A DNA stretch of 64,000 nt. Source: NORP240 sp038134485. GTDB taxonomy: Bacteria > Pseudomonadota > Gammaproteobacteria > Pseudomonadales > Pseudohongiellaceae. Positions 18,266 to 25,800 of the stretch are shown here, one piece after another. Both the position numbers and the translations under genes were made by a program. The notes below the pieces were generated by a model that did no database searches, was not told where the DNA came from, and saw only the letters and a list, made by a program, of their open reading frames with translations. Every line of letters starts with the position of its first letter. The stretch's first letter is position 1. The DNA is taken from NCBI GenBank assembly GCA_038134485.1, contig JAYPVG010000010.1, positions 35,667-99,666 of the forward strand, in the 5' to 3' direction.

Positions 18266-19192
18266 TCAGTCTACTGCTTTGCCGTCGGTAAAATTTTGTT
18301 CTACGCGGGTGCCGTCAGCCTGAATCAGGATTCCTGCACCGTGGCGCTGACCATTGCGCCAGCTACCCTCATAACGGTCCCCGTTGGGCCAGTAATAATT
18401 TCCTTGGCCATTGATGACATTTTCCACAAACTGGCCTTCATAGCGTCTGGAATCCGCCCAGGTAAAAACACCGGTGCCATTTAGCTTGTCGGCCTGCATC
18501 TGGCCCTCGTATCGGTCACCGTTACTCCAGGTTTTGATGCCATATCCCTGCTGCTGGCCGCGCACCCAGCTGCCCTCGTACGTATCGCCATTTGTCCACT
18601 GGTACGTGCCCTGGCCATGGTACTGATTGTCGACAAACTCGCCCTCATAACGATCACCATTAGCGCGGTGTAAAGCCCCCCTGCCCTGCTGGCGGCTGTT
18701 GTACCAGTCACCCTGATATCTATCGCCATTGGCCCAGATATAGGCGCCCTCACCGGTCATTTGATTGTTTAACCACTGTCCTTCATAGCGATCACCATTG
18801 ACGAGGGTCAATATGCCGTCACCATTTTTGCGTCCATTGGTCCAATAGCCAACATAGCGATCGCCATTGATCTGGGTCAACGTCCCATTGCCGGACTGCA
18901 TGCCATACTGCCATTGCCCTTGGTAACGATCACCGGTTATCCAAAAATAGGTGCCCTGACCATGCTGACGGTTGTCACGCCATTGGCCAACGTAGCGGTC
19001 GCCATTGGCCATATAGAGCGTACCATGACCATGAATGCGCTCATTCTGACACTGCCCTTCATAAGTCTCGCCGTTGGACCAGGTGTAAGTTCCAGTTCCG
19101 ACACCAGACTTGCAGCTACTGGTCACCCAGCGACTGACCTGACCATAGCCCATTATTGGAACAATCAGTGCAAATAATAAGAATCTGTTCAT
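18266..19192 (-). CDS. Exported MORN-repeat protein
   Basis: A 308-residue protein made almost entirely of MORN repeats. It has a signal-like N-terminus (MNRFLLFALIVPIMGYGQ), then about 11 tandem repeats of 23 residues with core DRYEGQW (variants ETYEGQC, DRYVGYW, RRYEGQF), and a degenerate last unit (TRVEQNF). MORN repeats fold as an extended beta-hairpin ribbon used for lipid or protein contact. Two Cys residues near the mature N-terminus (SSCKSG and GQCQN) may pair. At DNA level it is a 69-bp tandem repeat. No catalytic domain is present; its role is unknown, plausibly envelope scaffolding. Confidence 0.88.
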   Translation of the reverse strand: MNRFLLFALIVPIMGYGQVSRWVTSSCKSGVGTGTYTWSNGETYEGQCQNERIHGHGTLYMANGDRYVGQWRDNRQHGQGTYFWITGDRYQGQWQYGMQSGNGTLTQINGDRYVGYWTNGRKNGDGILTLVNGDRYEGQWLNNQMTGEGAYIWANGDRYQGDWYNSRQQGRGALHRANGDRYEGEFVDNQYHGQGTYQWTNGDTYEGSWVRGQQQGYGIKTWSNGDRYEGQMQADKLNGTGVFTWADSRRYEGQFVENVINGQGNYYWPNGDRYEGSWRNGQRHGAGILIQADGTRVEQNFTDGKAVD

Positions 19193-19262
19193 GCAAGCAA
19201 TGATAGCAAAATACCTGAATCGGCGGGCGCTCTAGAATCGGTCTTGATTCTACCCGACATTC

Positions 19263-20006
19263 TCAATCAAGAGCTGGCGACGCCCTGACAGGCTCTGCGG
19301 TATCCGCTGACCAGCGCAGCGCCAGATAAATAAAGGGAGTGTCGATCACGGCAATAGCGAACTTAAATAAGTACTTGGCCGCCGCAAGCTGCATCGCGGT
19401 CACCAGATCTACCAGTCCCCACCAAACCACCAGCCCATAAATAACCGTGTCGACCGCCTGGGAAATCAGCGTCGATCCGGTATTGCGCAACCACAGGTGG
19501 CGAGAACCGGTCCTGGCACGGATACGGTGAAAAACCCAGACGTCAAATGACTGACTCAGCAGATAGGCGAGTAGCGAGCCGAAAACAAATCGCGGGGTGT
19601 AGTCGAACAGAGTGACCATCGCCGCATGCACCGACTGGGCGTATGCCGCCGTTTCGGGCTCCATGGACGGCGGGAAAAGCAGACTGATCTGGGTCATCAC
19701 TACCAGTGCAACACTGACAAAGAAGCCCAGAAGGACAGCGCGCTGCGCCTCCGCCCTGCCGTATTTTTCGCTAAGCAGGTCGGTAGCAAAGAAAATGCTG
19801 GAATAGAGAATGACACCCATGCTGGTTTGCAGCCCGCCGATGACCGTCAGCTTCGGCCCCATGACGTTGGCCAGCAGCAGGCTGAAGATGACTACCCCGT
19901 AAAGCCCGACGCGGCCAAACAAACGGAAGGCCAGCACCGCCAGCCCCAGGTCGACCATGGCCGTGAATAGCCACAGGGTTATATGAGTGCTTTCAATCAG
20001 CGGCAT
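19263..20006 (-). CDS. yhhQ: Queuosine precursor transporter (YhhQ/VUT family)
   Basis: Inner-membrane protein of the YhhQ/vitamin-uptake-transporter (ECF S-like) family that imports queuosine precursors such as preQ0/preQ1 for tRNA modification. Recognisable segments are LLLANVMGPKLTVIG, FFATDLLSEKYGR, FVFGSLLAYLLSQSFDVWVFH, RNTGSTLISQAVDT and KYLFKFAIAVIDTPFIYL. About six membrane helices and 247 residues fit the family. I saw no preQ1 riboswitch in the short upstream region. The substrate is inferred from family. Confidence 0.9.
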   Translation of the reverse strand: MPLIESTHITLWLFTAMVDLGLAVLAFRLFGRVGLYGVVIFSLLLANVMGPKLTVIGGLQTSMGVILYSSIFFATDLLSEKYGRAEAQRAVLLGFFVSVALVVMTQISLLFPPSMEPETAAYAQSVHAAMVTLFDYTPRFVFGSLLAYLLSQSFDVWVFHRIRARTGSRHLWLRNTGSTLISQAVDTVIYGLVVWWGLVDLVTAMQLAAAKYLFKFAIAVIDTPFIYLALRWSADTAEPVRASPALD

Positions 20007-20182
20007 GTCTCTTAGGGTACTGCGTCCGATGACATTTTTCCATTAATCACTGAACCAGGTATTCTGTTACCGATACGAATCAATTTTTCCCTTGCCTTGC
20101 CACGCAATCGGAAGAGCATTGTTCGTATTGAGGCAATAAAAGCGAAATTGATGAAGCGGCAGGGTCGCAGGCACATCGGATT

Positions 20183-21454
20183 TCAGGAGGATTCCATTAA
20201 CCTTGATTTCCTCGTCACAGTCCATGTTCGATACTTGAGCCAGAAAAGCAGGGATAGCATCGAGAGAGTTGGAATCGCATAGGATGCGGAAAACAGGGCT
20301 TCCAGCAAAAAGGCCAGGTATTGAAAGCAAAACACAGCAACGAGTACCTGTTTTTCCCGTCCCTCCATCGAAGCCATCTCACTCAATGCCACGACACCCA
20401 TGGCACCAACAAGCAAGAGATCGTAATGATGAAGATGGGGATTGATTGCGACTGCTGTCACTATCGCAAGCGCAAACACGATCAGCCCCTCGTTTCGGGG
20501 TTCATGCTGCCTTGAGACACCCTGGCCGGGCCACATCAGCCTGAGAGTTGAACAGAAAATAAAAAGAACCGTCAACCACCCAACAATGTCAGACAGTGAA
20601 TTGATACCATTCAGCCTTCGGATAAGAGAAAGCAGACTGTACTGGGTCTCCAGGGGGTACGCGGGTAATTCTTGCAATCTCAGCAGCTCAGTAAAAACAG
20701 CGAAATAGGAAACGAACGGCGACGGTCCAAAAACAATCAGCGCAATCAAGGTCAACGCAGACGCGCCCAAAAGGAGACCGAGGACTATCCTGTAGTTTCG
20801 CAGCACAACCGGAAGCCATCCAATAGCGACGAGCCAGTTTGGCTTGTAAAGCAGGCAGCTCCACCAGAACCCTGCGAGTAACGGCCTGGTCTTCTTCAAC
20901 GCGTGCAATCCCAGCAGCACCAACCCCATGGTCTGGATTCCGTTCTGACCCAGTGCAAAACAGAAGAAAAATGGTGGGAAGAGAAACAGCAGTAAAATCA
21001 CCATCGGAAAACTGATGCGGCGCTCAATAAGGTCTGACAACAGCCAGGCCGACAGGATACCAAATCCAATATTAATGAACGCCTGCACTCCCTGCGCAAT
21101 CACCGGGTCAAGATATCCTAGAGGGCTATACAACAGACCGGTAACGGGTGGATAAAAGAACGCACCGAGAATGTCATACCGGGGTCCCCAGTAGGTGTCG
21201 AGCGGGAACTGGTAGGCGTTCAGAATACTTATGTGTAATTCCGGGTCGTACAATAATTCTGGATTGTTTGTTACGAATGCGCGCGCACCGACCCATAAGT
21301 GAATAAAGTCTCCGCCATTTGCAGCAGCAAATGGAATACTGGCGATATAGAAAAACACAATCGCGAACGCCGACAAACTCGGCCAGGCCCGTCCGTCATG
21401 GAATGTGATTTTATGTCGTAGAATCCCGGACAATCGAATTTCCCTGTCTTGCAA
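20183..21454 (-). CDS. GT87/DUF2029 integral membrane glycosyltransferase
   Basis: Polytopic protein of the DUF2029/GT87 family, polyprenyl-phosphate-sugar-dependent glycosyltransferases of the GT-C fold. A short hydrophilic N-terminus is followed by the first helix, then GGDFIHLWVGARAF, whose Asp matches the acidic residue after TM1 in GT-C enzymes. Next come FYPPVTGLLYSPLG and LLYKPNWLV, typical family segments, with about ten helices in 423 residues. In Actinobacteria relatives act on mannans; here the acceptor is unknown. It stands alone with no surrounding polysaccharide cluster. The intergenic interval 21455-21702 holds nothing recognisable. Confidence 0.82.
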   Translation of the reverse strand: MQDREIRLSGILRHKITFHDGRAWPSLSAFAIVFFYIASIPFAAANGGDFIHLWVGARAFVTNNPELLYDPELHISILNAYQFPLDTYWGPRYDILGAFFYPPVTGLLYSPLGYLDPVIAQGVQAFINIGFGILSAWLLSDLIERRISFPMVILLLFLFPPFFFCFALGQNGIQTMGLVLLGLHALKKTRPLLAGFWWSCLLYKPNWLVAIGWLPVVLRNYRIVLGLLLGASALTLIALIVFGPSPFVSYFAVFTELLRLQELPAYPLETQYSLLSLIRRLNGINSLSDIVGWLTVLFIFCSTLRLMWPGQGVSRQHEPRNEGLIVFALAIVTAVAINPHLHHYDLLLVGAMGVVALSEMASMEGREKQVLVAVFCFQYLAFLLEALFSASYAIPTLSMLSLLFWLKYRTWTVTRKSRLMESS

Positions 21455-21702
21455 CCACCAGTGCCTTGCGAACTAAGCATTAAATTCTAACGCTATAGCT
21501 GACTGACGGAAATGAACGCATCCGGGGATCAAGCGCGAGACAGGTGTTCTGGCAGCCTCCCGGCAATCCAATACCTGTCCCACAAGACGGAAACACAACT
21601 CCCCGTGCGCCCTCTTTCATTGCAAAAGAGAATCGAAGAAGGCACCAGGGATCCCCGGAAACTTCCCTGTCCCTCTGTTTTCCTCGCCGTGGGTTGTGCC
21701 TG

Positions 21703-24141
21703 TCAGAACGTGTTCAGTGACAGGGGTTTGTAACCCTGCGCGAAACCCGCCGCGTGGCTAACAATCATGTCCGGAGTGACCGGCACTCGATTGAATAAAT
21801 GACCGTTCAGCGCATCGGCAATCGCACTGGTCATCGCTGCGACCGCGGCGCCCTGAGCAGGCTCACCCACACCCCGACCACCAGCGGGATTGTAAGGATC
21901 GGCAATATCCACAGCGCCGTTTTTCATCTCCAGCGGCACATCCATGATGGTGGGTAACTTGGCCTGATAGATCCCGTTGTTAGCCGGCAATGCATTCTGC
22001 GGATCGTAGACATGCCGCTCGGAAATGGCCATGCCGAATCCCCATACTGCACCGCCGTTTATCTGCTGGGACAGACCCTGCGGATGAATCACCGTGCCGC
22101 AGTCAGCTACACCAACATAGTCGAGAATCTCAAGCTTACCCGTATCCAGATCAACTTCGATTTCGGTCATCGCGACCATCAACCCAGGTGCGATGCCGCG
22201 CTTGGGCAGGTTGTCCCTGGCCACCCCAATCAGACCGCTGCCTGCGAGGCCCTGAACAGCGCGCTGGGTGATGGGATGGATATCATCCGGATACTCCTCA
22301 CCGCTATACTTACCACCCATGGCAATTGCCCGAGCTGCGGCCTCCCCGTAGGTCATGCCCGAGGATTCGTCGTCACTGCGGAAAACCCTTTCGCCTCCAA
22401 TGCTGTAATCTTCCGGATTACCCCCCAGTTCCGCGGCGGCAACTTCCTTCAGTTTTTGTACGGCATCCTCTGCGGCAACCCAGTTGGCCCGGGTGTGAGT
22501 AAATATGGTGTTACTGCCCCCCTGTGCGGAACTATTGGGCAGGTGCAGATCGGTGTCCCCGCGCACGATTTCGCAGTTATTCCAATCAGCCTGCAGAACT
22601 TCTGCAGCCGCCCGCACGGTGTCTGCATAGGAATACGTTCCGAGGTTCCCGACCCCGGAATGCAGGTAGATACGACCCGTTGGGTCGATACGCACGAGCC
22701 CGTCATAGCCGTTATTACCAGCGGAATGATATCCCAGCCCGACGCCCAGGCCTCGCACCTTGCTGCCATTGCGGGCGCGAGGCTGACTGGCGCGCTGCGC
22801 CCAGTTAAACATCTCGGCCGCCTGATCGATGGCCTCGCCGAGGAAGGCACTGGTCATTGGCCCACGGTTTTGATACACGGGCGACTCACTATTGGGCGCA
22901 TTGATCCGACGGAATGCCACGCGATCCATACCCAATTGATTGGCGGCCTTGTCCATAATCGGTGCGATTGCAGCCGACATCTCATTCTGACCAGGACCCC
23001 GCTGTGCTCCGCGCGGCGCCGTGTTGGTGAAGACCGGAATATTGCGCAGGCGCATTGCAGAGGGTGTATAAACGACAGACAAATGCTCCGCAGATGCGGA
23101 GGCACTGTTGCGTCCCGTTGGTCCGCCATCGCTAATGATGATCACGTCCATCGCGGAAACGGTGCCATCGGCCCGCAGACCCGCCCTTACCCAGCCCTGC
23201 ATCCCGGGTCGGCCTACACCGATATAATATTCCTCGGAGCGGGTGATACGGAGCTGCACCGGCCGGTTTAGCATGCGGGAAAAATGGCCACACACGCCCA
23301 TAATGGGATAGGCACGCGCCTTGGAGCCGAATCCTCCGCCGGTGTTTTCATTGATAATGCAAATGTTCTCGGGCTCGATGCCCAGCATGTCCGCCAACCC
23401 TTCATTTACCGCACTCTGACTCTGCAGTGAACCGTGGAAAAAGCATTTGCCGTTTTCCCAGTACGACATACTGCTCCGGGGTTCCAGACAATGATGCGGC
23501 GTGCCGGCCGTAACAAATGATTCTTCAACGATAACTTCAGCCTCGGCGAAGCCGGCGTCCAGGTCCCCATAGGTCCAGCCATCGGCAAAATCGACGCCGC
23601 GGGGCTCCTGTCCGTTTCGCAGTCGCTCCACTTCCGATGCCGGCCACTTGATGGTCATAAAACCGCCACGAATCGTGTCATTCTCATCTGCCAGAGGTGC
23701 TGCCTGGGAAAGTACATTGCCATCGGGATAGGCGTTCGCCCCGCCCTCCGTCAGGCTCTCCAGCGGATCGGTAACAAACTGGCGATACTCAAAATCCACC
23801 TGAATGCGGGCCAGGGCTGCTTCTGCAATCTCATCGGATACCGCTGCGACCGCGAGAATGGGCTGACCTACGAATGTAACGTCCTCAGATGCGAGCATGG
23901 GCTCTTCGGGCGCGCTCGTCGGTGGCAGATCATCGGCGGTGATGATCCCCAGAACACCATCCATTCGCAACGCCTCGGAGGCATCGATATTGATTACCCG
24001 TCCGCTCGGCATTGGACTGGTGAACAACCGCGCGTACACCATGCCCTCTCGCTGGAAATCTTCGACGTATTTGGCATCGCCAGTGACCTTGCCCACCACG
24101 TCGGGAGGCGTAAAGTCTTTTCCGATATGCATAAAAGTCAT
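21703..24141 (-). CDS. Xanthine-dehydrogenase-family molybdenum hydroxylase, large subunit
   Basis: Molybdopterin-binding subunit of an aldehyde oxidase/xanthine dehydrogenase-type hydroxylase. N-terminal features are GKDFTPPDVVGKVTGDAKYVEDF, then the molybdopterin-contact GGGFGSKA and later GRGVGEPAQG, whose Glu is the expected catalytic base. At 812 residues it matches two-subunit IorB/quinoline-type enzymes. It has no signal peptide of its own. Its ATG overlaps the stop of the 2Fe-2S subunit by four bases (ATGA). No FAD subunit is present, so electrons probably pass to a periplasmic or membrane carrier. The substrate is unknown. Confidence 0.9.
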   Translation of the reverse strand: MTFMHIGKDFTPPDVVGKVTGDAKYVEDFQREGMVYARLFTSPMPSGRVINIDASEALRMDGVLGIITADDLPPTSAPEEPMLASEDVTFVGQPILAVAAVSDEIAEAALARIQVDFEYRQFVTDPLESLTEGGANAYPDGNVLSQAAPLADENDTIRGGFMTIKWPASEVERLRNGQEPRGVDFADGWTYGDLDAGFAEAEVIVEESFVTAGTPHHCLEPRSSMSYWENGKCFFHGSLQSQSAVNEGLADMLGIEPENICIINENTGGGFGSKARAYPIMGVCGHFSRMLNRPVQLRITRSEEYYIGVGRPGMQGWVRAGLRADGTVSAMDVIIISDGGPTGRNSASASAEHLSVVYTPSAMRLRNIPVFTNTAPRGAQRGPGQNEMSAAIAPIMDKAANQLGMDRVAFRRINAPNSESPVYQNRGPMTSAFLGEAIDQAAEMFNWAQRASQPRARNGSKVRGLGVGLGYHSAGNNGYDGLVRIDPTGRIYLHSGVGNLGTYSYADTVRAAAEVLQADWNNCEIVRGDTDLHLPNSSAQGGSNTIFTHTRANWVAAEDAVQKLKEVAAAELGGNPEDYSIGGERVFRSDDESSGMTYGEAAARAIAMGGKYSGEEYPDDIHPITQRAVQGLAGSGLIGVARDNLPKRGIAPGLMVAMTEIEVDLDTGKLEILDYVGVADCGTVIHPQGLSQQINGGAVWGFGMAISERHVYDPQNALPANNGIYQAKLPTIMDVPLEMKNGAVDIADPYNPAGGRGVGEPAQGAAVAAMTSAIADALNGHLFNRVPVTPDMIVSHAAGFAQGYKPLSLNTF

Positions 24142-24722
24142 GACAACATCTCCGCGGCGCGCATGACGCCATTCAGGTAGTGATCATACGCACCACATCG
24201 GCAAATATTACCTGCCAGGGCGGCGCGCGCCTGCTCTCTCGACGGATTGGGATTACTACGCAACAGGGCAGTGGCGGACATTACCTGCCCGGGTGTACAG
24301 AAGCCGCACTGCGGCGCCAGTTCCTCGACAAATGCCTGCTGCACAGCACTGAGCGTACCGTCGGCTGCCCGCAATCCCTCGACAGTGGTAATCGCGTGGC
24401 GTTTGACCGTATGAGTCAACACCGAGCAGGCGTAATTGGCCACGTCATCAAGCAAAACCGTGCAGGCACCGCATTCACCCCGGTTGCAAGCTACCTTGGT
24501 GCCGGTCAGTCCCAGCTTGTTGCGTAGCGTAAATGCCAGGGTCTCGGTGGGTGCTACATCGACGCGCCTGGCTGCCCCATTGATGGTCAGGGTTAACAGC
24601 CTTTCGTTGACCGCACCGGATGCAGATTGCGCCGACAGGTAGAATCCTGTTCCGGACGCCACGGCGGCGCTTGAAAAGATGACGCCTTTGATAAATCGTC
24701 TTCTGGTTAACTTGGGATTCAC
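24138..24722 (-). CDS. 2Fe-2S subunit of molybdenum hydroxylase, Tat-exported
   Basis: Iron-sulfur subunit partner of the molybdenum hydroxylase encoded next. The N-terminus LTRRRFIKG with a hydrophobic stretch is a twin-arginine signal. The plant-type ferredoxin cluster is CNRGECGACTVL with a preceding or following single Cys, and the second cluster is QCGFCTPGQ and NICRCGAYDHY. At 194 residues it is the usual ~160 plus the signal. It presumably carries the large subunit through Tat as a complex, as proposed for related periplasmic enzymes. The upstream interval 24723-24965 contains only a hairpin. Confidence 0.92.
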   Translation of the reverse strand: MNPKLTRRRFIKGVIFSSAAVASGTGFYLSAQSASGAVNERLLTLTINGAARRVDVAPTETLAFTLRNKLGLTGTKVACNRGECGACTVLLDDVANYACSVLTHTVKRHAITTVEGLRAADGTLSAVQQAFVEELAPQCGFCTPGQVMSATALLRSNPNPSREQARAALAGNICRCGAYDHYLNGVMRAAEMLS

Positions 24723-24873
24723 GAGAAGTTGCTCCCTTATTTGATGGTTGAACCTTGGGGTTTATGGAGGCGGATGCCGAGCTGCAGCGCACCTCTTGTT
24801 TTTAGTTTATTTATTAGCAATTCGGTCTGACGAGTTCTAACCGTAACTTTCCACACGCAAAAAATCAACGAAA

Positions 24874-24897
24874 CCAGCAGATTTTAAGACCTGCTGG
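24874..24897. promoter_or_regulatory. Hairpin in divergent spacer before sapC-like gene
   Basis: CCAGCAG and CTGCTGG flank a 10-base spacer, between the divergent hydroxylase pair and the SapC gene. A T-rich run (TTGTTTTTG) follows on the plus strand, but no plus-strand gene ends here, so a leader or operator is as likely as a terminator. Confidence 0.35.
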
Positions 24898-24965
24898 CAG
24901 TTGTTTTTGACCCTGCTTACTGGGTACCATGCGCCTCGTTACGCAGATCCACAGGGTAAGAATGC

Positions 24966-25703
24966 ATGACCACACTAGCACCACTCTCCAGCGACAAGCA
25001 CGCAAAATTGAAAGTGACGGAATCAGGGGACTACTCGCGTTACCGAGACCAGAACCTGATTCCCATCGTAACGAAGGATTTTTTCAACCTCGCGGCTGAA
25101 TTTCCGCTGGTATTTGTGACGCGGGACCGACCAGACGAATTCGTACCCGTCGCAATCATGGGGCTTCGAAAAGGCCAGAACCTGTATTGCCAGACCGAAC
25201 AATGGCCCGCCCAGGTGATTCCGGTGAGCTTTGGCAATGCTCCGTTTGCGATCGCCCGTGCTGATACGGACAGTGATCAATACGTGGTCCTCGTCGACGA
25301 AGACAGCCCGCTATTGAGCGAGTCTGAAGGCAATGCGATTTTCAACGAGCACGGCAACAAGACCGTCTATGCGGAAAAGCGGGTAGAAGCATTGATCGAC
25401 ACCACGCAACAAGCTTTGAACACGCATAACATCTGCAAACAACTCCAGGATATGAATCTGCTGATCACTCACAAGATTCAGTTGCAACACAGGCCCGATG
25501 CGACCCGCTACAATATCGAGGGAATCTATATCATCCATGAGAAGGCACTCAATGAGTTGCCAGACGAGGATTTCCTGACACTTCGCAAACAGGGTCTGCT
25601 CCCCCTGATATACGCCCATCTGTCCTCTTTACAGCAACTGCGCAGGATTTCGCAGATGCAGTATGAAGCCGACCAGGCCAGCGAGGGTGACGAGGAAGAA
25701 TGA
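24966..25703 (+). CDS. SapC family protein
   Basis: A 245-residue cytoplasmic-looking protein with the SapC family layout: PLSSDKHAKLKV at the N-terminus, FPLVFVTRD, VAIMGLRKGQNLY, YVVLVDEDSPLLSE and a later YIIHEKALNELPDEDFLTLRKQG. SapC was named from Campylobacter S-layer work, but in marine gammaproteobacteria it commonly sits near TonB receptors and its biochemical role is unsettled. The C-terminus is acidic (EGDEEE). It is a single gene followed by acnA after 97 bases. Confidence 0.88.
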   Translation: MTTLAPLSSDKHAKLKVTESGDYSRYRDQNLIPIVTKDFFNLAAEFPLVFVTRDRPDEFVPVAIMGLRKGQNLYCQTEQWPAQVIPVSFGNAPFAIARADTDSDQYVVLVDEDSPLLSESEGNAIFNEHGNKTVYAEKRVEALIDTTQQALNTHNICKQLQDMNLLITHKIQLQHRPDATRYNIEGIYIIHEKALNELPDEDFLTLRKQGLLPLIYAHLSSLQQLRRISQMQYEADQASEGDEEE

Positions 25704-25800
25704 CCGCGCAAGTTCCGAGCGGGGATTTTAACCGGCACTGATCAAGGCTTGTGATAACCTTGTATCTCAGCCGCAATTTCAACTCGGGGATTAGGGCATC

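Noticed and set aside
18296..19177. Regular 69-bp repetition, possible CRISPR-like array
   Set aside because: It encodes MORN repeats in frame, without spacers of constant length and unique content; the period is that of the protein repeat.
19233..19252. Inverted repeat TAGAATC/GATTCTA between MORN and queuosine-transporter genes
   Set aside because: Seven-bp arms without T-run; could be chance.
19990..20180. Possible preQ1 riboswitch before the queuosine-precursor transporter
   Set aside because: No recognisable aptamer pattern (C-rich loop plus A-rich tail) was seen on the minus strand.
21512..21733. A 73-residue plus-strand frame in the gap after the GT87 gene
   Set aside because: No ribosome site, low-complexity basic content, and it runs into the antisense of the hydroxylase gene.
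22012..23271. A 419-residue open frame on the plus strand
   Set aside because: It lies wholly antisense to the molybdenum hydroxylase large subunit, has no recognisable domain, and the opposite strand encodes clear conserved motifs.
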